A stretch of 64,000 bases of DNA from Smallanthus sonchifolius (GCA_023525975.1 CM042034.1:25384779-25448778); one strand, 5' to 3'. Numbered from the stretch's first letter, positions 1 to 12,212 are shown. The notes: generated by a model from the sequence alone, not told the origin. Made by a program: numbers and translations.

Positions 1-785
1 TAAAATATAATGTAATCTATTAACACATATACTCGTCAATATGGAACAATATGAATATGTAAATATAAGTTTTTTATTTGAATCCTAATTGGCTATAAAA
101 TTGTTTTCTGTTTGTAGAGTTTATAAAAATATGATTGAACAAATTAATTAATGATAAACATAATTTTAAATTAAAAAATGTGTAGATAAAAATTGAAACA
201 AATAATTAATTTCGTTGGCTAAAATAGTGGAGTTGATTATTAACAGAAGAGAGGGATGAGAAAATGAGAATGAAGATGCCTAGAATTATGACAAGTGTCA
301 TCATATTTTACTTGTTTATTATGTAGTATAGATAGATTTATTATGGGTCAAACTTTATAGTCAAAGTTTAGTTGGTTATTTGTGTTTAACGGTGGTTATC
401 GTTTATGGTTAATTAGGTTGGTTATGAGAGGTTTATCTTAAAGGTGTTAAGCGGTTACCGTTAAGTTAAACCTATATGTATGTGGGTCGTAATCTTAAGA
501 ACGCAGTACGTGAACTTTGTTTTTAAATATTTGAATGTTTATCTTGTTTGGTCCTATAATCTTGCTGTTCGGCTTTCTTTGTGTAATCCAAAGACGAAAC
601 CAACCTAATCCCCTCATACCTACAAGTCCATTCGCAACTGAGGTGGAGGAAGGAGATGGTGGTCGTAGCGGCCCGTGGTGGCAGCGGTGGTTGATGAGTG
701 GGAATGGTGTTCTTTATGACCTAACCGTAGGAAATTAGGAATCATCCGTGTAATTAATAATATTTTTTTTCCAGTGAATTCTACA
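1..785. other. AT-rich stretch without a supported gene
   Basis: No open frame here shows a recognisable domain. A 67-codon frame at 535-738 includes a short GC-richer patch (about 640-710) but begins in AT-rich sequence and has no family signature, so I do not call it a gene. Confidence 0.5.
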
Positions 786-853
786 ACATGTGGTGGAAGT
801 CTTGGAATGCAACATGCAAACATGTGGTGGAAGTTTTGGAATGCAACATGCAA
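786..853. repeat. 34-bp direct tandem duplication
   Basis: Two head-to-tail copies of a 34-bp unit beginning ACATGTGGTGGAAG (786-819 and 820-853) differ at one base (C/T). This is a recent local duplication. Confidence 0.9.
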
Positions 854-1118
854 AAGACATTTGACTAATTATAGTCTTTGTAAGCATTAAAGTATCTAAT
901 TAAATGAAGAAAGACTCAATCGTTAGAGGACTTCTCTTATTTGAAATCATAGTATGTTCTTGAGAGCTGGAGGCTTGAAAACTTTTAATAGTGAAGTGTT
1001 AGCTTGTTTTTAGAACTGGAAGCTTGGAAGATTTCTGTTATTGAAGATTACTGAGTTACTGGTATAGGGTCTACTTGGATGGTGGATTGAGGATTGCTCG
1101 AGTCTCCAAGTGGGAGAT

Positions 1119-1444
1119 TGTTAGGTGTGGAGTCTCGTTTAGAGGCGGCCAACCCTAATTAGGGTTAGCCGGCCATAACGGGCTTATCTCTACGGTTTGG
1201 GCCTAACTTGGAGAACAAGTCAGGAACCCTAGTTTTAATCTATAAATACCCTATGTTGTAATTGTAATCCGTGTGCCTTTGAGCTTAATGAGATAAACTT
1301 AGTTGCAGCCCGTGGACGTAGGTCCCCCACTGGGAACGAACCACGTAAAATTCTTGTGTCGTCTTTATTATTTTCTATACCGTGAGATTATCGTTTGTGC
1401 ATATGTGTGTGTGTTGATTCCGCTGCGCCACTTTATTCCTAACA
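1119..1444 (+). mobile_element. Copia-type 3' LTR (remnant element)
   Basis: The segment starts TGTTAGG and ends CCTAACA, so it has the TG...CA ends of an LTR. It is preceded directly by a polypurine-rich tract (AAGTGGGAGAT, about 1107-1118), as expected at the 3' LTR of a Copia element. Inside, TATAAATA near 1242 is the probable LTR promoter. The roughly 250 bases upstream (about 870-1118) are probably the 3' non-coding end of the internal region. No gag-pol frame or 5' LTR is present, so the element is truncated. The family assignment is inferred from short-LTR and PPT style. Confidence 0.65.
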
Positions 1445-1679
1445 ATATACGTTGTAAAATCTCGATCGACACCCATGAAACTTTGATATTGACCCCCATA
1501 AAATTTTGACCGACCCCCCAAAAAATTAACTTTTAACACCAACTAAGAAAAATTAATTTTAACACTGACTCACATTTAATCAAATAACTTAATAGGACAT
1601 TTTTACTAAACTAGACTAAAAACTTAGCCAATTAAACAATTATACCCACATTTAATTAGCTCATTACCCATTTAAACAA

Positions 1680-2211
1680 GGATTATTGGATTTTAATAAT
1701 CATCCCTTTTACCAATTGACAAATAATAATCTCAACTGAGAATATTCTTACCACCGGTCCCTACTTTCAAACTATTTTTTTACTTTGAACCCCTCGTTAA
1801 AAAAACTTAACGTCGTTAGATTTTATATGACGTGAACATTTGGAAACTGCTAGAAATTCGAGCCAAGCTAGCAGTGGTTTCGTGGTGAATTTTGATATTG
1901 GCTCTGGTGTTTAACTGGCCTCGTTAAACACCACCGTTGTTTCTGTTTGGACTTGCCGGAAAAACGAGATCAGCTAAACACAACTAGAGCCAATTTCAAA
2001 ACCCACCACGAGACCACTGCTAGCTTGACTAAACTTTCTGACGGTTTGCAAATGTCGATGCCATATAAAATCTAATGATGTTAAGTTTTTTTAACGGAAG
2101 GTCCAATGTAATAAAATAGTTTGAATGTAGGGACTGGTGGTAAAAATATTCTCAGTTGAGATTATTATTGACCAATAGATAAAAAGTGAGATTATTAAAA
2201 TTCAATAATCC
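1680..2211. mobile_element. Foldback Mutator-type MITE, copy 1
   Basis: A 532-bp element starts GGATTATTGGATTTTAATAA and ends with a related inverted terminus. Most of the two halves can pair. It is flanked by a perfect 9-bp duplication, TTTAAACAA (1671-1679 and 2212-2220), the size made by Mutator transposases. The middle carries the inverted pair around AGCCAAGCTAGCAG...CTGCTAGCTTG. Related copies are at 18980-19511 and 33746-34280. No coding capacity is seen. Confidence 0.9.
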
Positions 2212-2280
2212 TTTAAACAATTAGGCTCACATTTAATTAACCTATTACTTATTTAAAATTTTAAACAATTTAACCAAATA

Positions 2281-3420
2281 AAAAATCTAAGTAGCGGAAA
2301 TCATGATTTTTTTACATCAACATCTCGGTTCACTTTTCACAGCCTTGCGCCCCTGCCTCGTCACGATTTCAGGTAACTTTTTTTAATTTTTGTCTAAATT
2401 TTGCTATAATTCTATGACATATGTGTTATTTGTTAATTGTAAGTAGTGACAATGAATGTACTATGTGACCCGACCTATACCGGACTGAAAAAGTTATTAT
2501 TTAGCGATAAACAAACAACCCCAAAAATTCTGACCCCATGAAAAAATTACTGGGGTCGTCACTGTTCATATACAATAAGAAGATAAAAATAATAAGAAAA
2601 AATCAAACATGTACAGTTTGGGTAAACGACTGTATATATTTTAAATAATCTAGACGGTTATTATTTATAAAATTTTTAAAACTAATCTCATATTCGATAT
2701 CATACGTGTAGCGTAATTGATAATTATCGAGTTACTCCTAAATCCCTAATCTTGTTCCCGAAGAAACTTTTATATCCGATGGAGGGTGTAAATGTAATAA
2801 CGCCATCCTTATCATTATATACAGCATGGGATTCTGAACTTTAGTACCCATTTCATACCTACCTTTTTAATAATATTATTTATATTCTTGACCCTAAAGG
2901 TTATTTATTTGTTATATTACACCTTCGATTTCTGTGTGAGACCGTGAGGACCTTAGAATAAATAAAAAATCTAGTTTTTCTTTGGTTGAAATCTCGTTTG
3001 AAGTTCGTATCTTTAACTTGAGAACAATGGTGGTTGTTTAATATGTTTTTACCTGATTCTAATTGTTTGTTTTTATTTTGATGATGTGCTCTTTGCTAGT
3101 GTTTTTTAATATATTATGTTTCTGTTAACCGTTAAAAAAATTTACACCTAGTTGCCCATTGATTGATCGTGAGATCATTCGAAACACGTGTCATGGATGT
3201 ACATGGTTCAACTTAAGTGAGACTGTGAGAGCAATTTATTTATTTGACTAGTTTAAACGTACATTAAATGGTGGATATTAATTTTTACTTTTAAAGACTA
3301 GATTGTTTAATTTCCTTTTTAACAATGATGATATTATAAAACAGAAACAACATCCGTAAGGAGTTAGATTATAAACCGATCAAAATGGCAAATACAATTA
3401 AATAAAGTGATCTATACTAA
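2281..3420. other. No gene seen
   Basis: AT-rich sequence with no long frame, tRNA, or element ends that I can define. Confidence 0.4.
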
Positions 3421-3422
3421 AG

Positions 3423-3611
3423 TTACATCATTGCTCCCAGTCTATAAAGCTGTTTTTCGAGCGACTCTTCACCCACAAAAACGACAGCTTTAACCTCCTC
3501 AATTATCTTGGACGCGAAGGCCAATTTGGAGTTGAAGATCTTATCGTTTTGAGCTTTCCATATTCTCCAACAAGAAATGTAGATGATCAAGTGAACCATT
3601 TCTTTCTTCAT
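3423..3611 (-). pseudogene. LINE reverse-transcriptase C-terminal fragment
   Basis: A 62-codon frame on the minus strand reads MVHLIIYISCWRIWKAQND, then a stretch ending near EEVKAVVF. This resembles the conserved tail of plant non-LTR retrotransposon ORF2 proteins, where an 'IWK.RN..IFN' motif follows the zinc-binding region and precedes an 'EE.K' helix. Nothing of the reverse transcriptase core or endonuclease flanks it, so it is a 5'-truncated remnant, which is typical of LINEs. The call rests on remembered family style without a search. Confidence 0.55.
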
Positions 3612-4021
3612 TTTAACAAAAGTTAACTTGAAAAAATAATAACAAAATGGAAAAGTTGGGTAGAATTTTAAGTCAGAAGAAAGATAAGGGGGGTAAAAAC
3701 AGAATGAAGGTGGTCCAGCGATTGGATTAAAGGGGCGAATGAAAGCCAGGCAGGAGGGTGGTGAGTAAATGCCTAGTCTTTTTTACTGGACACTGGGTCC
3801 CACACACACGAATATTTAACGCTTTTTAAATTTTAATAAAATAGTGGACCACACTTTACATCCTACTAGTTGACCCGTCTTTCAAGCTTCATCATCTATA
3901 TATGAACCCTTTACGACAACTAATTTAGTATGGTGATAAAGATGTATATCAAAACTTAATTAAAATGAGGAGGTCTTTGGTTTAAGTTTCACTTGTAACA
4001 AAAATTAAAAGAAGAGTTTAA

Positions 4022-4129
4022 GTTGGGCCAGGAGGTTTTCTCACCTATGATGGGTTTCCTCCTGTAAGGGTGAAGATGATCGGGTGAGACAGTGAACCGT
4101 CAATGATCCAAATTGTCGTCAAAAAAAAA
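4022..4129 (+). mobile_element. SINE-like fragment, family 3
   Basis: A block containing GGGTTTCCTCCTG, GATGATCGGGTGAGACAG and GATCCAAATTGTCGTC runs into a poly-A tract. Similar 3' ends with A tails occur at 42005-42088, 57743-57819 and, shorter, 25703-25757. Four dispersed copies with the same tail suggest a SINE 3' region. No internal A/B boxes are clear in this copy. Confidence 0.55.
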
Positions 4130-4649
4130 TCTATGAACCCCTCTAGCCTAAATTTATTTTAAATTATTATGGTTTCCAAAACAAAATGACTGGTTTGAAA
4201 TGTTTAGATTATTTGATAATTAATCACATTATGTTGTTTAATTATTGTTTATAAAGAACTAGCTTATATACACATGTATTATATGATATTGTTTAATAGA
4301 AAAATAAAAGTACAATAATGTTTAAAAAAAATAAAAATAATATGAAAAAAAATCTCTTTGTTTACTTAATTAAGTAATAATTAGAATTCAAATTTTGTAT
4401 TATTTTTTCTAAAAATAAAAACATTAAGATAATTAAATTTTAAAATTCAGAGTTACTTAAATTAGGAAAAATTAGAAGATTTTAATGAGAAAAAATTTGT
4501 TGATAACACATGTCATTATTTGAAATCATTTATTAGAATAAGCATACAGCCAATGTTTTAGTTTTTGAATTCCATCTCTGTGTTTAATTATTGATTTTTA
4601 TTTGTTGTATGAGTAAAAAGAATATATACATAAATTGAATGAAAACCTA

Positions 4650-5045
4650 TCTATACATACTAATTAATAAAGGTTTTCGGATGTTTATCCTCAATATTTT
4701 TTTCCCGCCTCTCTCTCCTATTTAATGATAGAAGTTTCTATAAAAAAATTATAATTTTTGTTTCCCGCCTCTCTCTCCTATTAAATAATACTGATTTTTA
4801 TAACTATTTTTGTAAAATATTTTTTAATTAAAAAAATAGATTTGTTCATAAAACATTTTTAGAATTTGAACATTTCTTTCATTCTTTTTATAAAACATTT
4901 TAAAAAATAACTATGTAACGTTTCTAAAATTTGTATTAAAAAAATATGTAATATGTCAAAAATATGTAATATTAGATTTTTATTACTAAGTATATATAAC
5001 ATTGCATTTATTCACCATGTATAATACACAGGGTTTCCAACCTAT
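4650..5045 (+). mobile_element. Helitron-type non-autonomous element a
   Basis: It begins TCTATACATACTAATTAA, related to the 5' end TCTATACTATATAATAA shared by the elements in this window, and contains the family block TTTCCCGCCTCTCTCTCC. It ends near AACCTAT, preceded by a decayed hairpin (ATGTATAATACACAGGG). The next element starts at once. No helicase is encoded. Confidence 0.6.
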
Positions 5046-5330
5046 ATTATAATAAATGAATTATTATACTTGTTACGTGTCGACTTCTGATTAAATCTAT
5101 CTTTTTGTTTTTTGTCTTTCTCTCCTATTAAATAATGATGATGTTAAATAATTAAATATCTAACATATATTGTAATATTTTAATAAAATTTATTAAATCA
5201 TAAGAAATTTTCAATTATTTCTTATTTTACAGATAACTAATAACATCAAACATACAAATTTTCATAGAAAATATTATTTTATAACATGTTGCATTTATTT
5301 AACCCATGTAAAACATGAGCTTTAAGCTAG
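5046..5330 (+). mobile_element. Helitron-type non-autonomous element b
   Basis: This segment starts with TATTATAATAAATG and carries the family blocks (TTACGTGTCGAC, TCTCTCCTATTAAATAA). It ends at CTAG (5327-5330) after the imperfect hairpin CCCATGTAAAACATGAG. CTRR ends preceded by a short hairpin are the Helitron 3' signature. It joins directly to the following copy. Confidence 0.6.
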
Positions 5331-5581
5331 TACTATATAATAAATAAATGTTTGAGTGGTACATTTGTCACTCTCCTATATATACTCATCTTTTTTTTTT
5401 CCGTCTCTCTCTCCTATTAATTATACAATTTTTTTAATTATTTTTTTATAATTTTTTATTTCTCGCCTCTATATTAAAAAACTATGTAATATGTTATAAA
5501 TATGTATAATGTAAATCTTTAATATAATTGTATAACATTATATTTGTTCAACCCTTTTAATACACGGAGTTTGAAACCTAG
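5331..5581 (+). mobile_element. Helitron-type non-autonomous element c
   Basis: It starts TACTATATAATAAATAAATG immediately after the CTAG of the preceding copy. It ends GAAACCTAG (CTAG 5578-5581) followed by T. The hairpin before the end is degenerate (CCTTTTAATACACGGAG). It is an internally deleted family member of about 250 bp. Confidence 0.65.
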
Positions 5582-5775
5582 TATTAATAATGTATAGGAT
5601 ATTATAGCAAAAGAATTAATAAAACATGTAAAATTATAGAGATATATTATTTTATAAGTTTCTAGATATTTAAATCATTAAACATATGTACATAAATATC
5701 AAACGTGTTGTTTAACTAATTTGTTTAAGTATTTACCTTTTTAAAATGATATATGATAATTTACGTGTTTAAATT

Positions 5776-6219
5776 TATACTATATAATAAAGGAAAATAA
5801 TGGGGGACACGTGTCAGTTTCTGGCTATTACTCACCTTTATTTTCCCGCCTTTATCTCTTATTAAATGTTAATTTTTTTGTTTCTCTCTCCTATTAAATA
5901 ATAATATCAAATAATATCTTTATATTAATAAATAAAATCTTATGGACACGTGTCATTTTCTAGTTCATTTGTATCATTTTTTTTCCCGCTCTCTCTCTCT
6001 CTCATATTGAATAATGATATTAAAAAAAATTATTTTTAGATTTTTAATATAAATCTAATTACAGATACTTATTATTTAATTATAATGGTTCAACCGATGT
6101 AATATAACGGTTTATTCAACCCGTGTATTACACGGGTTTTTTAAAATATAAATTTTTTATTACAATGTATATAACATTTTATTTATTCAACCCGAGTAAT
6201 ACACGAGATTTTAACCTAG
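5776..6219 (+). mobile_element. Helitron-type non-autonomous element d
   Basis: The 5' part reads TATACTATATAATAAAGG, followed by GGACACGTGTCAG. The 3' end is TTTTAACCTAG|T after a hairpin (CCCGAGTAATACACGAG). An internal second hairpin, CCCGTGTATTACACGGG near 6121, matches the internal one in the copy at 18049-18664, so the two are close relatives. No coding sequence is present. Confidence 0.75.
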
Positions 6220-6423
6220 TATTATAATATAAAAATACAAGTAATGATAATAATTCCACAAGTTATAGTTTTGTTCTTTTTTAGAAAAAATACTTTAGAT
6301 ATTTGATAAATTTCTATTACAACTAATAGTTTTTTTTTTCATAAATCTACCATACTACTATATATATAAATAATAATGAATGGAAGAAATCACGTATACT
6401 TTGTGCATATATTTTATGCATAG

Positions 6424-6585
6424 GTTGTATCGGTTCGATTAACGTTCGGTTATGAAAAATCCTTAACCATATAACCGATTTATCGGTTAATCAAAGAACT
6501 TTAATCATAACTGTCAATTAATTTCGGTTATCGGTTATTTCGATCCAGTGACGGTTCAGTTATCGGTTAAGGTTTGCTCACACTT
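6424..6585. repeat. CGGTTATCGGTTA-rich repeat fragment
   Basis: Several imperfect GGTTATCGGTTA motifs occur on both strands. Such runs are common in the subterminal zones of plant hAT-type MITEs. I cannot define ends or a target duplication, so the element is probably truncated. Confidence 0.4.
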
Positions 6586-6599
6586 ACCCAATGATGATC

Positions 6600-9500
6600 G
6601 TCCTCTTGCTATACTTTTTGGCGCAGGTACGAGTCCCCATCCGTCGACTTTCTTTTCCCTCTCGTCACCGTTTTTATGAGGTATTCCAATATGCAGAATG
6701 GGTATTTCATATTGGTTCAAAGCCTAGAGAAACTATTTGATATATATAACTCTTAATTCAAGTATTCAAGTTAATCCAGGCAGAGGGTTCATTGAAACTC
6801 ATCTAATCTTTTTTAATAGATCATATTACTTTTTATTTTTTAAATTATTTTAATATTTCTATTATTTTTAATATATATAATAAATTTTACACATATTTTG
6901 TTTTCTTCATAACTTTTAAAATATTGTATTCTCGTGAACTCTTAATATTTTTACATATTGCATACAAGAAAATAGTAATGAGAGAGAAAGAGAGACAGAT
7001 ACGGTTACATAACGTTTTAATAATATCATACAAATGCGTTATGTGATTCTCGTATTTCTTAACATTAACATATTGTTGGTTTTTGGGTTTGAAAAAAAAA
7101 ACTCTATAGATATATATACGTATATATGTTAAGCATATTTGACTTGAGAAAGGAGGTTCTTCTTACCCTCATGGCCGACCATTGGCCCTCCCCTCATTTT
7201 GTTCGTTGGTTTTGTTGGAAAATTTAGGGAAAAAGTGGGTTTTTACTATCTTTGGATACAAATAATTATATGTTAAAATTAATATAACTACTATTTTTTG
7301 GGTTTGTGTTCTATGATGTGAGAGCTTCACAACGAACCAAACCGTGTCCAAAACGGAGTTAAGATAAATAAGATATCGATGCTCAAAATTAAGCGGTTGG
7401 ATTGAATAATGTTAACAAAACATGTCATGAATTAATATGGATGTTTTGTTTTTGAGTCATAAATCATGTCATGAATAAAAGAGAGATTTTTGGTTTGTCT
7501 CTTAAATCTATATTAATCTGGGAGACAGACACGTTCGTTTTAGATGATGTGTAAAATCTGTTTTAAGGAACCCGTGTTGAACATGTTCATCGTCTTAGAG
7601 AACATGTCCATCTCTCAACCACCATTAAAGATTAGTTCGTTCGTTTTGCAGCCGAAGACTCGAACTCGTGGAAGACTACGGTTAGAATCGTGTTCAATGT
7701 ATAATTTTTTATTGTATAAAACTACTTTGATGTTTTATGGGTCTTGATTTTTATAATCAAAACTTAAAAATAAAAATAGTTTACTTTAAAATCATTCTAT
7801 AATATTTTGCAAAATTAATAAATGTTTTGAAAGAATAAAAATGTGTTTTGCATATAAATTTGTTCGCTACTCGTTCGATAAGTAGCATTTTTTGAGCCAA
7901 ATAGTGAAAAACAACTCGTTTTTGTTGTGAACATAATTAATTAATCAAATATAACTACTTACGAGTAGGTTATTATATAATTATTATTTTGTGACCATTC
8001 AAGTTTAGAGTTTCAAGATGAAACAAACAACTTAATATGTTTGCATAGAGTTATATTAAAGGAGTACCTCAAGACATGTCATGAAAAGTTATCATTGTGA
8101 AGATTTTCGGTCAGATGATGAAAATGTTGAAGAAATAACATTTTGATATTTGATGTCTAGATATCATCGATGTATTTGTTTAAATTTGTTAAAAGTCATA
8201 GTACTCTTTCACTGTATCAATCTGTTTTGACATTTTCTTTCTCAGACGTAGAATTATCATATATTTGTGGTAATGTTTTCCTAAATTCTGATCTTGACAT
8301 ATTACTATTTTCTTTCTATTTTGGTTCAACCGTTTCATCGAGCGCCTTGTGAACAAACGCCATTTTAGTGATTCTTGGAGAGTAGTCTGATCCATTTCGT
8401 CTCCACTATCGCTAACAACAACGAATTGGTGTAGATGGATAGGTTTAATTACATTTGACCTGATTATTGATGATTAACTAGAGATGACTGAAGGAGCCGT
8501 TCCATTGCCCTATCACTTGTTTCTAACTAACTAACTAACTAATTAGTCATCACTTGTAGATAGGAACTCCCCATATCAACACTAGTAAGCGGATCAGTAG
8601 GAATATAGGCACGTATCACAAGCATGCTTAACATAGGTCATAATTTGTTGGCAAAGCATAACTTCTTTCTACTTGGGTTGGATTGGCCGTTACCACTTGG
8701 ATCAAACAATTGTGATAGAGATACAAATAGATGGAAGCTTCTTGGATCCTTTTTCTATCTCATCATTGACTCATCTTTAAGAACATGCATCATATGTTTG
8801 TCTTGGAACATCATATGTTTGTCTTTATTCAATTTTTTAAATTACATGCACTTAGATCCCCACAAGCCGGTTCAATTATACTTTTGTGACGTTTTGTTTA
8901 TTTTTTATTGTATGTCCAAACCACAGAGACGGAAATAACATTTTACTCTATATGTATTGAAGCAAAGTTCAGACGGAAACCAGGGCGTGGATTGGTGGTG
9001 TCGCGGTCCCCTGTGTGGGTTTGTACCAACCCCCTCCCTCCACCAAGTCGGTTCAATGATTTTTTTTAGCTTTTGGTTTATTTTTTTATTTTCTTTTTTT
9101 AGGTTTAGTTTTTATTATTTTAATCAAGTATAATATCTAAGTTTAATTTTTATGATTTTAATTAATTATAATATTTAACAAACTACATTTTCAAATGCTA
9201 AATTTGGGTAGGTTGCGGTTTTATCTTTTTGTTAGACTAGACGGTGAAACAACCTACTACACGGTTTGATCTTTTGGTTATGCTAAATTTGAGGACGCAT
9301 TTTGCCTGGGAGCAACTCGTCGGGTAAAACGGACAATATCTTGGTACGATTTGCTAGGGCTGTTACATGTACGAATACTCTTATAAGTTTATAGGTTTAT
9401 GATGATACCCGAGTCTGTTACCACTCGGGGAGCTGAACCCAGGTACATCATTGTGGCATAGAACGGTATAGTCCTAACCGTGACGGTATGTTGAGATCAT

Positions 9501-10450
9501 GACGTCTCAAACCAATAAGCTCAAAGAGCAACATGGTACATTATGTACAAATACGTAGACATATGAATCGATCATAGGAAAAAGTTAAATGAACATGTTA
9601 CAAAGAGAATTATTTGTATGATTTGCTCACACGCCTATTTCCATATGGATGTATGAGCTAGCTACCCTGCGTTACCCATGTTAATTAAATGAACCATGTG
9701 GACTTCGAGTAAATTCTTATGTTATGTTATTTTATATGAATTGATTTCGAAAACTCAAAACGTTTTTATTGAGATGTGTTTTGAAAAATTTATCTTTTTA
9801 CTCAACGAAACATGCCATTTTACACCTTCTATTCGCTCACTGGGCAAAATTACTTTTGCTCAGACGTACCTTTTTATGTTTTACTTCTTGTACGTCAGGT
9901 TATCAAGACAATCTGGAACGGGTCATGAATGAGTGCTCGATAGTAGGAAAAAACCTTGGACAAATAAATTAAATATAGTAGACTTTATATTTCATATTAA
10001 GTTGTAAAACCTTATAATGAATATGGATTTATAAAATTATATTTTGATCTGACTCTATAAAATGACATCAGTTCACTCTGGATCAGAGTGTTATATTTTT
10101 GCTGCACGGTTCATTGAAAGTTAGATTTCTTCTTACCCTATTTATGCTTTTAACAACAATAATAACTTATTCTAACATGTATAAGCTCATAAAACATTTT
10201 CATAACAAAATGCTTATCACATATTGTTCACACCATAAGATGACAACACCATGTCTATAGAAAGTGGTTCGGGTCAAGTAGACCCACACATGTGAAATCG
10301 GGTTAACCAAGGATTGGATTAGATAACCATGGGTTAAGCAGAGACAAATGCAGCACCACATAAAAGGGTTATCTACAGTCATCATCTTCCCAAAAAAAAA
10401 CCACCAAAATTATTAAAAACAATTTCATCATTCTCTCTACCCCCTCATCT
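6600..10450. other. Long stretch without a supported gene
   Basis: Frames of 60-104 codons exist (for example 8624-8938), but none has a domain, a plausible initiation context or a promoter. A short AACT microsatellite lies near 8526-8541. The region just before 10492 is probably the promoter and 5' leader of the ZF-HD gene: TATAAAAT at about 10055 is a weak TATA candidate, and 10380-10450 is CT/A-rich, leader-like sequence. Confidence 0.45.
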
Positions 10451-10462
10451 ATGGACCAGTGA
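10451..10462 (+). promoter_or_regulatory. Possible three-codon upstream ORF before the ZF-HD gene
   Basis: ATG GAC CAG TGA lies 29 nt upstream of the chosen ATG of the homeodomain gene and in another frame. If the transcript starts upstream of 10451, scanning ribosomes would meet this start first, so it could dampen translation. The mRNA start is not known from sequence. Confidence 0.4.
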
Positions 10463-10491
10463 CCATTTTCACTATCCAATCTAAACCGTTC

Positions 10492-11412
10492 ATGGACATA
10501 CCATCCCCACCCCCCACCACCACCACCACCCACACCCACACCGCCACCATCCCTATCAAAACTCTCGACCCGGATGATCGGATCCAACCCACCAACCCGA
10601 AACAACTCCCGACGCCGTTAACCAACGGCGTACTCAAACGGCACAAGCCTCACCACCTCCCGCCGCCGGTGGTGGTGACTTACAAAGAATGTTTAAAAAA
10701 CCACGCCGCCAGCATGGGCGGCCACGCGGTGGACGGATGCGGAGAGTTCATGCCGTCGCCGACGTCAACTCCGACCGACCCGACATCGATAAAATGCGCC
10801 GCGTGCGGCTGCCACCGCAACTTCCACCGCCGTGACCCCGACGGATCCTTCCCGACCAACCCACCACAACACGTCATCGAATACCAACCCCACCACCGCC
10901 ACCACCCCCCTCCCCCACCTCAACCGATCTCCATCGCCGGAGTTAGAGAAACCAGCGCAAGTCCGGCGGACTCCCCATCTCCACCGCCGATCTCCTCCTC
11001 CTACTACCCATCAGCCCCACACATGCTCCTCTCCCTCAGCTCCGGCCTATCCGCCCCACCGCCGGAAATCCATCCAATCCCCATCGCCGGATCAAACTCC
11101 GCCGGAAAAAAAAGATTCCGAACAAAATTCACCCAAGATCAGAAAGAAAAGATGCAGGAATTAGCCGAACGTGTAGATTGGAAGATCCAGAAGAAAGATG
11201 AAGATCTGATTATGGGATATTTGAATGAAATCGGGGTTGATAAAGGGGTTTTCAAGGTGTGGATGCATAACAACAAGATGACGCTCGGGAATAAAGATTC
11301 CGGCCACCAGCACGTCGATAGTGGATCTTCCGGTGGCGGTGTTGATTTTTTAATCAATAGAAGCGGTGGTGGTAATGTTGTTGGGACTAATGGTTCATCA
11401 TCATCTTCTTAA
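10492..11412 (+). CDS. Zinc-finger homeodomain (ZF-HD/ZHD) transcription factor
   Basis: A 306-residue intronless nuclear DNA-binding protein of the plant-specific ZF-HD family. Members form homo- and heterodimers through the finger and bind AT-rich promoter sites. After a Pro/Thr/His-rich N-terminus, residues 64-115 form the ZF-HD dimerisation domain, starting YKECLKNHAASMGGHAVDGC; Cys67, Cys83, Cys102, Cys105, Cys107 and His71, His78, His108, His112 are candidate metal ligands. A low-complexity His/Pro/Ser linker follows. Residues about 206-268 form the homeodomain, starting KKRFRTKFT, with a recognition helix containing KVWMHNNKM in place of the usual WFQNRR, as is normal in this family. 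The tail is Gly/Ser-rich. I chose the ATG at 10492; an in-frame upstream extension would begin with GTG. Length, domain order and lack of introns fit the typical ZHD group. The subgroup is not resolved. Confidence 0.95.
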   Translation: MDIPSPPPTTTTTHTHTATIPIKTLDPDDRIQPTNPKQLPTPLTNGVLKRHKPHHLPPPVVVTYKECLKNHAASMGGHAVDGCGEFMPSPTSTPTDPTSIKCAACGCHRNFHRRDPDGSFPTNPPQHVIEYQPHHRHHPPPPPQPISIAGVRETSASPADSPSPPPISSSYYPSAPHMLLSLSSGLSAPPPEIHPIPIAGSNSAGKKRFRTKFTQDQKEKMQELAERVDWKIQKKDEDLIMGYLNEIGVDKGVFKVWMHNNKMTLGNKDSGHQHVDSGSSGGGVDFLINRSGGGNVVGTNGSSSSS

Positions 11413-12017
11413 ATCTTTTTTTTTTTTTGAACGAGATCTATCATATTCCTACTCCACAATTATACCAAATATTTCACCCCATGCCTGGACTTGAAGACCT
11501 TTCATCCAAAAGTTTAGCAGCATCTACCAAATCTTCTTAAATCTTAATTATTAATCTTGATTTTATGGATAATAATAAATTATTAATATTTAATAATCAT
11601 AATCACTTACTTAAATAGAGATAGCAAGAGAGAAGAAGTTACAAGAGTATGAGGCTGAGGCTGTTGTTTTTTTTATTTAATGTGATTTTAGTTGGTTTTA
11701 TTAGAATCTTTTTGTTGATTAAATAATTAGTTATTTAGTTAATCCTCGTTTAATCCAAAATATGGAAAGTTCGAGTTGTAGTGGGATTTCGTTTAAATAA
11801 TAATATATTGAAGTTGGTCACTTTTTAGTTTAATATTGTTTAATTATCCGGATCATATTTGGGATCGGATCCTTGGTATTAAATTGGTTTTTACTTGTTT
11901 ATTGTAATTTTGATGATTATTAGAAACTTGTTACAATAATATGATAGCAAAATTGGACTATGATATGAATAGCTAGGGATATTGGTATCGGATTTTTTGA
12001 AAAACGTGTGTCGAATC
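11413..12017. other. Downstream region of the ZF-HD gene
   Basis: AT-rich sequence probably holding the 3' UTR and polyadenylation region of the homeodomain gene. AATAATAAA-like tracts occur near 11570-11585. No other gene is visible. Confidence 0.4.
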
Positions 12018-12212
12018 TGTTATGATAAAGAGAGTGAAAGTTGAAATGAGAGAGAATAATTTGAAGAAAATTTGATTAGTAAATCAATAATGATTACAAA
12101 ACAACTATTTATATACATTTAAAAAAACTAACAAAACTAAGTTTGCTCTAACAAAACAAACGAACTTGTCAAGCGTAACTTGTTAAACGAACCTAAGACA
12201 AGTTTGCCAACA
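12018..12212 (-). mobile_element. Copia 3' LTR
   Basis: Read on the minus strand, it starts TGTTGGCAAACTTG directly after the polypurine-like CAACTTGAGGAG and ends at ATCATAACA, giving TG...CA ends over 195 bp. It lies just downstream of a Copia RNase H remnant on the same strand. The element's 5' portion is missing. Confidence 0.65.

Noticed and set aside
8624..8938. 104-codon frame as a gene
   Set aside because: No domain, Phe/Leu/Cys-rich composition expected of AT-rich random sequence, and no promoter or start context.
10369..11357. Several minus-strand and alternate-frame ORFs of 60-110 codons over the homeodomain gene
   Set aside because: They are shadows of a GC-rich coding region and lack domains.
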